Positions 1 to 8,348 of a stretch of 64,000 nucleotides of DNA are shown piece after piece; position 1 is the stretch's first letter; each line of letters opens with the position of its first letter. This DNA comes from Allomyces macrogynus ATCC 38327 (lineage: Eukaryota > Blastocladiomycota > Blastocladiomycetes > Blastocladiales > Blastocladiaceae), in contig GG745329.1 in assembly GCA_000151295.1 (NCBI GenBank), forward strand, positions 65,507 to 129,506. Direction: 5' to 3'. A program made the position numbers and the translations under genes. The notes below the pieces were generated by a model that did not search any database, was not told the origin of the DNA, and worked only from the letters and a program-made list of their open reading frames with translations.

Positions 1-858
1 GCGCGCGGATCAACGGCCAGGTCGCGCTGCGGCGGGCGGTTGGTCGGTCGATGCACGTGCAAGGCGCCGGGCGTGATGCGGTTGATGCTGCTGCTGGGCT
101 GCTGCTGCTGGGCTGCTGCTGCTGGGCTGCTGCTGCTGGGCTGCTGCTGCTGGCGCTGAGTGTTGTTGGTGGTGGTGCAACAGGCCGGCGTGTGCGGTGT
201 GGCGGCGACTTGGCGTGGTGGGGGTGGTTGGCGGCCGTGGGGGACTAGCCGACTGGCCGTGGAGGATCGCCGGCCGTCTTTGCTGGGGCCGCGTGGAGCG
301 CTACGCCTGCCACGCGCATCGCCGCAGATCATGTGTTTATCACGCCAGTCTCCCAGCATCGGTGGGAGACGTGGTCCCCATCGCTCGCCGTTGCTCGCCG
401 TTCACGACAACCTGCAGCACTCCGGTTGCCCGCCGACCTAAAGATCCGCCCACTCAAGCGCACCCTCTCCACCCGCCCAAGCACAGCTGCATCATCAAGT
501 CCACGCCCAATCCCCTCCACTCCCTCCTTCGCGCACCCAACCACCCACCACCCACACCCGCCAGGATATCTCGTTCCGCGCCCCCGCCCCCGGCAAAGAC
601 AACGTCGGCCGCCAACACCCATGCACTTGGACATGCAGGCACTGTGATTCTCACTGCTCACTTCCACCTTGTTGGCCTGATCCTCTTCCACTAGACGACG
701 TGACTGGAGGCAGCGTCCGCGAGCCACCGATGCGTCGTGCTGGTGCTCATGGCAGTATCATCAGTGTGGGGGCGGTGGGGGAAAATAAACCAGACCCGCC
801 CCGACCTTGAAAGTATCGCCCCGCACCCGCATCGACCTGCCCGAATTCGCAACCAGAA
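1..858. other. Low-complexity sequence and putative upstream region, no supported gene
   Basis: I see no coding pattern here that resembles a protein. Open frames exist on both strands but are rich in Arg, Pro and Gly, as expected of random GC-rich DNA. Positions 91-160 hold a 15-bp direct repeat (unit close to GCTGCTGCTGCTGGG, about four copies). Positions 460-600 are C-rich and purine-poor on the + strand and could be the promoter or leader of the small gene starting at 859. Confidence 0.6.
91..160. repeat. Short tandem repeat, 15-bp CTG-rich unit
   Basis: About four head-to-tail copies of a unit close to GCTGCTGCTGCTGGG. Read as protein it would give Leu/Ala/Gly runs, but no convincing gene surrounds it, so I treat it as a non-coding microsatellite-like repeat. 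Confidence 0.85.
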
Positions 859-1290
859 ATGCCGGCCGTCGAAGTGATTCTCACCAAGCCCGCTGCTGCT
901 ACGCTCAAGGCCACCATCGTTGACACTGATACTGTGCACGTGTCGGCGAGTGCTGGGTCCATGGAAGAGGTGCTTGCGGCCCATGCGGCTCTGTCAAGAG
1001 TCCGAGACGCCCAAGGTGTCGTGCACAGCGAGCAAGAAGACGGACGCCGAGTCTATGGTTGACGAGGAGACGTCAAAGACGTGCTGCACGGACCCTTATT
1101 GGGCGTGTTTCATTCCGCCGACATGGGGTCGTCCAAGACGTGTTGCACGGACCCCTACTGGACGCTTTACTCCGCCGAAAAGGAGACTTGCTGCGCCGAC
1201 CCCTACTGGGCGCTTCAATCGGTGGACAAGGAGCCGTCCAAGACGTGCTGCACCGACACCTATTGGATGCTTCATTCCGTGGCAGAGTAA
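859..1290 (+). CDS. Small protein with four CC(T/A)D(P/T)YW repeats, frameshifted
   Basis: I do not recognise this gene. From the ATG at 859 one frame reads MPAVEVILTKPAAATLKA and on to codon 25. A probable intron at 934-1000 (GTGCAC...AAGAG, 67 nt) then joins to a second frame reading SETPKVSCTASKKTDAES before the first repeat. Four near-identical blocks follow, with Cys-Cys codons at 1082, 1141, 1189 and 1246: CCTDPYW, CCTDPYW, CCADPYW and CCTDTYW. Linkers have the pattern (A/T/M)LxS, as in ALQSVDKEPSKT. The linker after repeat 1 carries two extra bases (TG near 1105) relative to the linker after repeat 3. They shift the frame, so repeats 2-4 are read in another frame to the TAA at 1288. 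This is a sequencing indel or a recent lesion. There is no signal peptide or membrane segment. Paired Cys plus Asp suggests metal binding or disulfide pairing, but this is a guess. Confidence 0.5.
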
Positions 1291-1623
1291 TCGCGTCAAG
1301 TCACCGCCACTTGCGCACGCCGATCCTTGCCGGCACTATTCACAGTGCGGCAGTACCAAGGGTTCATGTCAGTTGGTTGATCTGTTTGTGATGTCCCTCC
1401 TCCGCTGATTTCTTTCTCTTCCTCCCATTTTTTATTATCGTCAAAAGGTCACGCGGAAGCGAGAAATGGAGGCTGTGGTTCTTGATATGATATGTGGCAA
1501 ACGTTGAGTCTGTTGTAATGACTCCGCATGCGTCCTCACGAGTAGCAGTGCGCAAGCTGCAGCGTGTTGCTTTTCTCTCGATGAACCCTTTGTATATTTA
1601 CGATTACTCTCCAGTCAGTAATC
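1291..1623. other. Spacer with no supported gene
   Basis: AT-richer than its surroundings (for example around 1420-1500), lying between two convergent genes. It probably holds 3' UTRs and polyadenylation signals of both. Nothing specific is recognised. Confidence 0.5.
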
Positions 1624-4600
1624 CTACGGCGTCTCCGCTGCCGCAACGTCAGTGCGCAAGTACATCTCCTCCATCTTGCCTAGCGCCGAAGCGAGCCCTT
1701 GCCGCGCGGCCGCGGCCGAGTGGACTGCCCTTTGGCGCTGGGGCGCTTCATCGGCCTTTTCGCCACCCGCCTTGGCCTGCACCCGCGCTTGCCGACCCGC
1801 CGCGGCCGAGGACCCGGACGAGTCGACCGAGTCGAGTCCCATCGTGGGCACCTGGTACATATCCGCGTCGAATCCGCGGCGCGCGCGCTTGACGCCGCCG
1901 TGCGCGTTCCAGATGCGGATCGTGCCGTCCCACGACGACGAGACGTACTAGAATACGAGTCGTGAAGTGTGAGAGAAGAAATATGCCAAGCGTGAGGAAC
2001 AAGTTGAAAGTACCTGCTTACGGCTCGGAATATGTGCGACGGCGCGCACCTCATCCGTGTGACCAATGTTGCGCTGCAAGAGCCGCTCACCGTCAAACGT
2101 GCGGATGCAGTGGTCGCGGCTGCCCGTCACGACGAGACCCGCTGGGTCGATGCACATGGCCGTGACGGGGCTCTCGTTGTTGACGACGAGAGAGCACTGG
2201 AACGTGTACGGGTCCCAGAATCTATGGTCAAACGTGATCAGTTCCTCGGCATCAGAGCCCATCGCCAGCGATTGCAGCAGCACGTACCGGATCGTCTTGT
2301 CCTCGGACCCGGTCACCCACTGCATCCTTGCCGCGTTCCACTGGATCAGCATCACCTCGGCCTCGTGGCCCTGCAAAACACCGCGCAGCGGCATCCGGTC
2401 GCCGCGCGGTGCCGTGAACACGCGAACGTACGCCAGCTTGTCGGCGCTCGCGTACGCAAACTGGATCCCGGGCTCGTCGGCGACAGCGGCGGGAGTTTTG
2501 CTGGGCCGAGACGCGGCGATCGTCGCAGCCGACGCGCCAACCGAGAGGTCGAGAATAGGCGCATCGGCCGCAAGCTCGGATTCGATGCGCGACGTGGCCG
2601 TCAGCGGGTTGGCAATGTCGCGGAAAACATCGACAACTGTGCCGAGCGTGAGATCGTAGACGTAGATGCGGCGGTCCCAGCCGCTCGACAGCTAGTGGTT
2701 TCAACAGGTGAACCTTCTCCACCTGAAAAAGAAGCGATCAAGTTGGAAAGAAGTACTCCGTACCAGGTAATGCGACCCTTGGAACGCGACAACGCCCAAG
2801 CTCGTCACGGCATCGCGGTGCGTATCAAACTGGTACCGCAGCGACAGACCGCTGATACGGTTGGCCATACCGCCGCCTACGACGGAGGACTCGCGCGTCG
2901 ACACGTCCCACCCCATTTCCGCGAGCACCGAGCCGGGCAAGTCGTCGCCCGCGTCGGCCTGGTACCCCCAGACCATGATGCACTTTTCCTCGAACCCGAC
3001 AATTAAGAGATCGAGCGGGTCATAGTACATCATGCGCGTCGCCGTCAGCTTCCGCGGCGCACTCGATTTCGTCGCGGCAATGGGGGCTGCCGACCCGCGT
3101 CCCGCCGGCCGCCATCCGGGCCCCGCCGACCTGGTGGACGTTCGCCGCCCTTGAGTACTACTACCACCGCCGCCGCGCGTCGGCATCGGCGCGTGCATGG
3201 CAATCGGCTCGCGCGAGTACATGAACGTGTTGAGCTGCGTGCGCTCCCACTGCACGAGGTGCGCGCCGCCCGAGAAGATCAGAATCGGATCCTTGAGCGT
3301 GAGCGTCATGGCGTCGACGGCGTCGCTCTCGAGCGTCGTCACGGGCGCCGACGGGTTGTGCCGCCACGTCACGAGCTGTCGCCGCGCCGTGAACGCAACG
3401 ACCTCCTGCGTGTCGGCCAAGTAGTGCACTTGCTTGAACTTGGACGCGCCCTTGTCGTGCACTTTCTCGTTGTCGGCCTTGACAAAGTCGGAGATCTGAA
3501 TGAGGAGCTGAGTGAGTCGCGCAAGCGACACCTAATGGCAAGCGGCGCACGCCGTACGCACGTTGAGCCCAGACCGCGGATCGAGAAACACGGGAAACAG
3601 CGAATTGCACGCGATCCACAGCGTCGAGACGGGCGGGACGTACGCAAGCCCCGTAATCGAATCCAGGAACCCGTCAAAGCGTTGCAAGCAATTACCGTCG
3701 AGGGACCACAGCTTGACGGTACGGTCAAACGACCCGGTGATAATCCATGCGTTCTCAGCGTCTTTCGCGTACTCCATACACGTGATCCCGGCATCGTGCG
3801 CGTCGTTGACCGTGACCAAGACTTGCACTTGCAGCCCGTGCGGCATCGACTCGTAAATGATGAGCCGGCGGTCGAATCCGCCCGAGTAGAACCGTGCCTC
3901 GCACGACATCAGGCAGCTGACGAGGTCCGTGTGCGACGCGCCCGCGGACCCGGCGAGGTAGAGGTCCTTGGTGTCGAACATGAGGTCGCCGACAAGCCCG
4001 CCTGGGCCACCCGACCCGCCAGTAGCGCTCGTGCCAGCCATGGACGTGGAGGTGGACGTGGTCGATGAGCCGGTGGGGACGCTTGCCGCGGCCGACGTGG
4101 CTGTCGTGTGCAAAACATGCACGTCGTCCTTGGCCTGGAAAATACGCACGCCGCCCTTTTGGCCGCACATGAGCTGATTCCGTCGCGAGTTCCACGCCAT
4201 GCAATACACGGCCTCGCCGGCCTAGAAAAAGAGCGGGGGCACGGATCGTCAGGAGCGCGTCGTTTAAGCAAGCACAGAACAATAAACAATAAACAATAAA
4301 CAATAAACAATAAACAAAAACAAAAAACAAAAAACAAAAAGAAACACGAATATTGATCTTTACGTGCAGCCGCTGCAAGATTTTGCCATTGTTGGACCAA
4401 ATTAGCACGGTGCCGTCTTGGGACGCCGACGCCATGCACTTGATTTCCTTGCTATCTTTCGCTGACCATCAGTCAACGAAGTCGGTTCGTCACAAGTTTT
4501 GGCCACACTCCCGGCCCCAGCAAACGTGTTCAATACTGACCAAAACACGAGCGCCGTGACCCACCCGGCGTGTCCGTCCATGGTCGACGTCAAGCGGCCC

Positions 4601-4731
4601 GAATCTGTGTCCCAGGATCGGATGAGCGCGTCCTCGGACCCGGTCCATACTTCGCGGCGCGCCAAGTTGTGCGCGACGCAGGTGATGGGCTTTGGGTGCG
4701 CGTCCTGCGACACAAACGCCCTGAGCTCCAT
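1624..4731 (-). CDS. WD40-repeat protein, about 890 aa
   Basis: Exons (- strand): 4731-4537, 4447-4364, 4221-3562, 3495-2764, 2691-2014, 1947-1624. All five introns fall between codons and the joined frame is 890 aa. WD repeats are visible throughout: ITCVAHN with SWDTDSGRL near the start, CMASASQDGTVLIWS across the first junction, ITGSFDRTVKLWS, LSSGWDRRIYVYD across the fourth, VTGSRDHCIRTFD, and YVSSSWDGTIRIW across the last. A Ser/Thr/Gly-rich insert lies in the middle of exon 3 and a Gly/Arg-rich insert in exon 4. The C-terminal 80 residues are charged and Ala/Gln-rich without WD repeats. The phrase DPRSGLN-ISDF, restored by splicing, resembles large WD proteins of ciliated eukaryotes, but I cannot name an orthologue. 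WD40 propellers are binding scaffolds, and the partner here is unknown. The 4222-4363 intron contains an AATAAAC-type repeat. Confidence 0.88.
4281..4340. repeat. AATAAAC / AAAAAC tandem repeat in an intron
   Basis: About five copies of a 7-bp AATAAAC unit run into A-rich AAAAAC repeats. They lie inside the 142-nt second intron of the WD40 gene, so the transcript carries a T-rich tract just after the donor site. This is a simple-sequence expansion. Confidence 0.85.
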
Positions 4732-5440
4732 GCTGAACGGCCGCGCTCGTCGCTAATCAAAATGCAGCAGCTTGCGTGATGTTGCAGCGCGGTCGAGCGG
4801 ATTGCGATTCAGCTTGCGCGAGGTCGACGGCACATGCGATGGTTGAACAAGCGGAGGGAAGATGAACAAGTGACAGCGTCGCGGCCAGGGCTCGATTGGC
4901 CCACCGCGATGGTCGGCGTCAGGTGACCGCGACGAAGCAGATGCTACTTGTTGTATCACAGTGCCCACCTCAGCCCACTTCCGCCAGCCATCTGGTCATG
5001 ATTGTGATGCGAGCGACATGATCGACCTCACCAGTAATGGACGTCCAGAGAGCCGAAACCGCCTGAACTTGCCGCAAATGTGCTTGGGCCGCGTTTGGAC
5101 ATGATTCTGCAACAGCGCTGATGGCCGGCGGCCAACCATGACGGACTCGGACTGCACGGAGTGGTTACACTGGAGCAAACTTGCTCCGAACATTGTCATC
5201 GGCAAGAGTGCGGCCACAAACGAGAGGTGATATCGCAGGCGTTTCTGCGGCGGTGTTACGAGGATGACGACGCCGCTCTAGTCGTCCTTGCTCCTGCTGC
5301 AACGTCCCCTGCTCGTTCGATTGACCCTCTCTCGCGCTCGTTCGATTGACCCTCTCTCGCGCTCGCTCGACGACAATCTCGAGCTTTTGTTCGTGGTCAA
5401 GAAACCGTCATTGCCCTCGACCTGCGATCTCTCGCTCAGG
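4732..5440. promoter_or_regulatory. Divergent intergenic region (WD40 gene / subtilisin gene)
   Basis: This 709-bp stretch separates two divergently transcribed genes and so must hold both promoters. No protein-like frame is seen. Near its right end a 25-bp unit is duplicated in tandem (5314-5338 and 5339-5363), about 75-125 bp upstream of the subtilisin start codon. It probably lies in the promoter or leader. Confidence 0.5.
5314..5363. repeat. Perfect 25-bp tandem duplication
   Basis: Two exact head-to-tail copies (5314-5338, 5339-5363) of a unit beginning CGTTCGATTGACC and ending CTCGCGCT. They sit just upstream of the protease coding region. A third, partial resemblance (gctcgctcg) follows. 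Confidence 0.9.
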
Positions 5441-8251
5441 ATGAAGCAGTTGCGCGCCATCCTCATCGTGTCGCTGGTCCTGCTGCTGTGGAAGCCATTT
5501 GCACAAGCAGCCGTTGCGTCCGATCCAAGGCCAGGTGTCAACTTGCTCGCGTTTGAGGAGCTGCTTTCCGACATCAATTCGCAGTACTCGGCGATACGCG
5601 CGGCAACGGCAAGGAGCGAGACGACGCATGGACGTGCGCTCGTCGATATCGACGGGGCCAACACGGTTCCGTACTATCCAGCACCAAGCAGTGCATCAGC
5701 GATTGTACACGAGTTTATTGTGGCCCTGGATCCCGCGTGCGCAAGCACCGCCCCGTCGGTCCCCGCGCAGATGCGCGCCATCCTGTCCTCGCTTGCGGCC
5801 ACCGTCTCGTACGAGTATTCGGCTGCGCTCAGCGCGTACCGTGTGCGGTACACGCCGTCGGCGTCGTTTCCCGAGTTCCCGCACAACATGCTCACGCGCG
5901 TACCGTGCATTCGCTACATTGAGCAGCTGCAAGCGATGCAGATCACGGCCGCGCCGCAAGTCGAAGCACTTCCCGCCGCGAACACCGTCCCGGGCATTGC
6001 CAACGCATCGGTCGCCAACCTGGCGGGCGCATTGTGGGGACTCGACCGGATCGACACGCCTGCCTCGCCCTCCCCACCAGCACTCGTCGACGGTCGCTAT
6101 TCGTTTGACTTGACGGGCCGCGGCGTCCACATTTACGTGATTGATTCGGGCATCTCGTCAGCGCACCCGGAATACGCGCCCAGCGGTCGCGCCGAACTGG
6201 CCTACACGGTCTCGTTCATTTCGCCCGAGACCCGCAACGCTGGACCCGATTGCACGGGCCATGGTTCGAACGTGGCTGCGATTGCTGCGGGACTGAATGT
6301 TGGCGTGGCCAAGGCGGCTGCGGTTCACGCAGGTTTGTTTCTTTTCGCGCGCCGCTGCGGATCCATGGCACCCGGCCTGACCCGTCAGTCGTTTTGTATA
6401 GTTCGCGTGCTGGGTTGCGAGGAAACGACCAACGCCGATGTTGTCGAGGTATGCTCCCGCCAAACCCACCCGTTTTCATTTGTCTCTGACCACCGTTTTC
6501 TCCTTTTTCGACAGGCGATCGATTGGGTCGTCACCCACCACCAGCGCCCCGCCGTCATCAACCTATCGCTCGGCCCACAGCCCAACGAGAACGGCCGATA
6601 CTCGCGCGTGCGCTCCATCGACGACTCGATCGCGCGCGCCATCGCGTCCGGGATCACCGTCGTCGTGGCCGCCGGCAACGACCAGCTCGACTGCTGTGGC
6701 GGCAGTCCCGCGGGCGCCGATGGCGCGATCGTCGTCGGCGCCTCGACCCTGACCGCCGACAACAAGCGCGACGTTCGCGCGCCCTTTTCCAACTTTGGCT
6801 CATGCGTCACGCTGTCGGCGCCCGGCATGGACATTATTTCGGCGGCGGGTGCGAACGGTGCACCGGCAGGCACGTACGCGATGCTGCGCGGCACGTCGCA
6901 GGCCGCGCCGTACGTGACGGGCGTTGTTGCGCAGCTGCTGCAGGCGTTCCCAGATTTGAAGCCGGCCGAGGTCGCGGCGGCACTGCGCAAGTTGGCGGTG
7001 CCGAATGTGGTGGGCGATGCGCGCACGTCGCCCGCGCGCATGTTGCGTTCGGCGACCGTGGCGCTCGCGGAGCAAGTGCTGAACCGTACAGCCAAGTTTT
7101 CCGCAGCAACGGCGATCCAAGCCATTTCTTTCCCGAGCAATCTGTCGCCGGCCACGTTTGATCCGTCGTTGGGTGTGCTGAAAAAGGGGATCGATAACGC
7201 GGCGAATATGGTCGAGTATTCCGGCAAGGCGACGCGATCGGTGGTGATTGCCGGCGTCGTGGGTGGAGCCGGCGCGGCCGCACTCGGCGCGGCCGCGGTC
7301 CTCGTGTATTTGCGCAGGCGCGTACCATCCTCGCTGGCGAAGGATCGGCGACCCTTGCCGCGATCCAGCCACCAACCCGAGCCACCAGCGGCAAGTCTTT
7401 GGGACGACGCGGGCCACGAACCGGTTGCGCCACTGATGCGTCGTCCCGATACTTCTCCACCCGCCGACCTGCCGAGCGTCCCGCGCACGCTCGGCGAACA
7501 GGACACGTCGTCGGTCGTTGCCGAGCTGCAAGGACCGAGCCTCTTCCGGCTGTCGCGATTCGCGCAAGTCCAGCCGGCGCACACCAAGGCGGGCGTGTCG
7601 CGCGGACTGCGACTATCGATGGGCGACTCGCTCGTGACCGAGACGAACCGCGATTCACGTTTCGTCTCAACTCCACCGCGCATGTCCATGCGCCCGACAT
7701 CGATGCGGCAAGCCAGCATGTCGCGGCCGGTCCCGCCGCTGCCGCCGTCGCGCGTCGCGATCAAGTACCCCACTCCCGTGTTTCCGGGCCAGAGTGGGGC
7801 TATTCCGACGCGGATTCTGGAGCTCCAGCAGGCAGCAGCGCCGCCGGTGCCGACGAGCGATTTGGCGATTATCTCGCCGACGTCGTCGTCCGGATTCGCG
7901 CCGCCATTTGTAGCACGGTTCGGAGGAGCGTATCCACGGGACTCCGAGATTGCCACGGACGTGACGACGACGTCGATCTCGCGCACTCCACCACCCGTTT
8001 CGCGGACGGCGCCGTCGCTGGTACCGCGGCCGGCTGACACGTTGCCGAGGAGCTCGACTCGGTTGAATGCGCAGGGTCTCGTCCCCGCACGACCAGGAGG
8101 GGTTCACAGCGCGCCGGATCCGTCATCTGTCGCGATTCCAGTGCTGCCCGCGATACCGGCAGCCAACCTGGCCGATGTAGATGCGTTCTTTGACCAGGTC
8201 GTGGCCGACCTTGCGCTTCTGGACCCCGAGACCGCGCCCAGTTCCAAGTGA
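5441..8251 (+). CDS. Membrane-anchored subtilisin-like serine protease (S8) with long cytoplasmic tail
   Basis: Exons 5441-6332, 6402-6448, 6515-8251 give 891 aa. The 69- and 66-nt introns are multiples of three without stops, so an unspliced frame is also open, but removing them restores the family pattern AVHA-VRVLGCEETTNADVVE-AIDWV. The start at 5441 opens a signal peptide (MKQLRAILIVSLVLLLW). Next comes an inhibitor-I9-like propeptide, then the peptidase domain: Asp235 in YVIDSGIS, His274 in CTGHGSN, oxyanion Asn368 in AAGND, Ser441 in RGTSQAAPYVTG. The motifs differ slightly from the usual GHGTHV and GTSMA. A transmembrane helix (about 556-579, IAGVVGGAGAAALGAAAVLV) is followed by basic residues and about 310 residues rich in Pro, Ser and Arg. 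It is therefore a type I membrane protease with its catalytic domain outside or in the lumen. The tail is unusual for fungal proteinase-K-type enzymes. The substrate is unknown. Confidence 0.93.
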   Translation: MKQLRAILIVSLVLLLWKPFAQAAVASDPRPGVNLLAFEELLSDINSQYSAIRAATARSETTHGRALVDIDGANTVPYYPAPSSASAIVHEFIVALDPACASTAPSVPAQMRAILSSLAATVSYEYSAALSAYRVRYTPSASFPEFPHNMLTRVPCIRYIEQLQAMQITAAPQVEALPAANTVPGIANASVANLAGALWGLDRIDTPASPSPPALVDGRYSFDLTGRGVHIYVIDSGISSAHPEYAPSGRAELAYTVSFISPETRNAGPDCTGHGSNVAAIAAGLNVGVAKAAAVHAGLFLFARRCGSMAPGLTRQSFCIVRVLGCEETTNADVVEVCSRQTHPFSFVSDHRFLLFRQAIDWVVTHHQRPAVINLSLGPQPNENGRYSRVRSIDDSIARAIASGITVVVAAGNDQLDCCGGSPAGADGAIVVGASTLTADNKRDVRAPFSNFGSCVTLSAPGMDIISAAGANGAPAGTYAMLRGTSQAAPYVTGVVAQLLQAFPDLKPAEVAAALRKLAVPNVVGDARTSPARMLRSATVALAEQVLNRTAKFSAATAIQAISFPSNLSPATFDPSLGVLKKGIDNAANMVEYSGKATRSVVIAGVVGGAGAAALGAAAVLVYLRRRVPSSLAKDRRPLPRSSHQPEPPAASLWDDAGHEPVAPLMRRPDTSPPADLPSVPRTLGEQDTSSVVAELQGPSLFRLSRFAQVQPAHTKAGVSRGLRLSMGDSLVTETNRDSRFVSTPPRMSMRPTSMRQASMSRPVPPLPPSRVAIKYPTPVFPGQSGAIPTRILELQQAAAPPVPTSDLAIISPTSSSGFAPPFVARFGGAYPRDSEIATDVTTTSISRTPPPVSRTAPSLVPRPADTLPRSSTRLNAQGLVPARPGGVHSAPDPSSVAIPVLPAIPAANLADVDAFFDQVVADLALLDPETAPSSK

Positions 8252-8348
8252 TGTGCAAATTTTCTTTCTCTCGCTCTGTAAATATCTATAGATTGTGACC
8301 CCTCAATTGCTCTTCTGCGCGAACAAAATCATCGTGTCAATTCAAAGT

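Noticed and set aside
3533..3562. A 30-nt intron between the stop at 3532 and the frame starting GTGTCGCTTGCG
   Set aside because: A 66-nt intron (3496-3561) gives DPRSGLN-ISDF, which fits the protein better and matches the length of the other introns.
4281..4340. AATAAA-like repeats as polyadenylation signals
   Set aside because: They lie on the + strand inside an intron of a - strand gene. On the transcribed strand they read as T-rich repeats.
6385..8040. 551-aa open frame on the - strand opposite the subtilisin gene
   Set aside because: GC-rich third positions keep the antisense frame open. It is Arg/Ser/Gly-rich with no motif, while the + strand has a complete protease domain.
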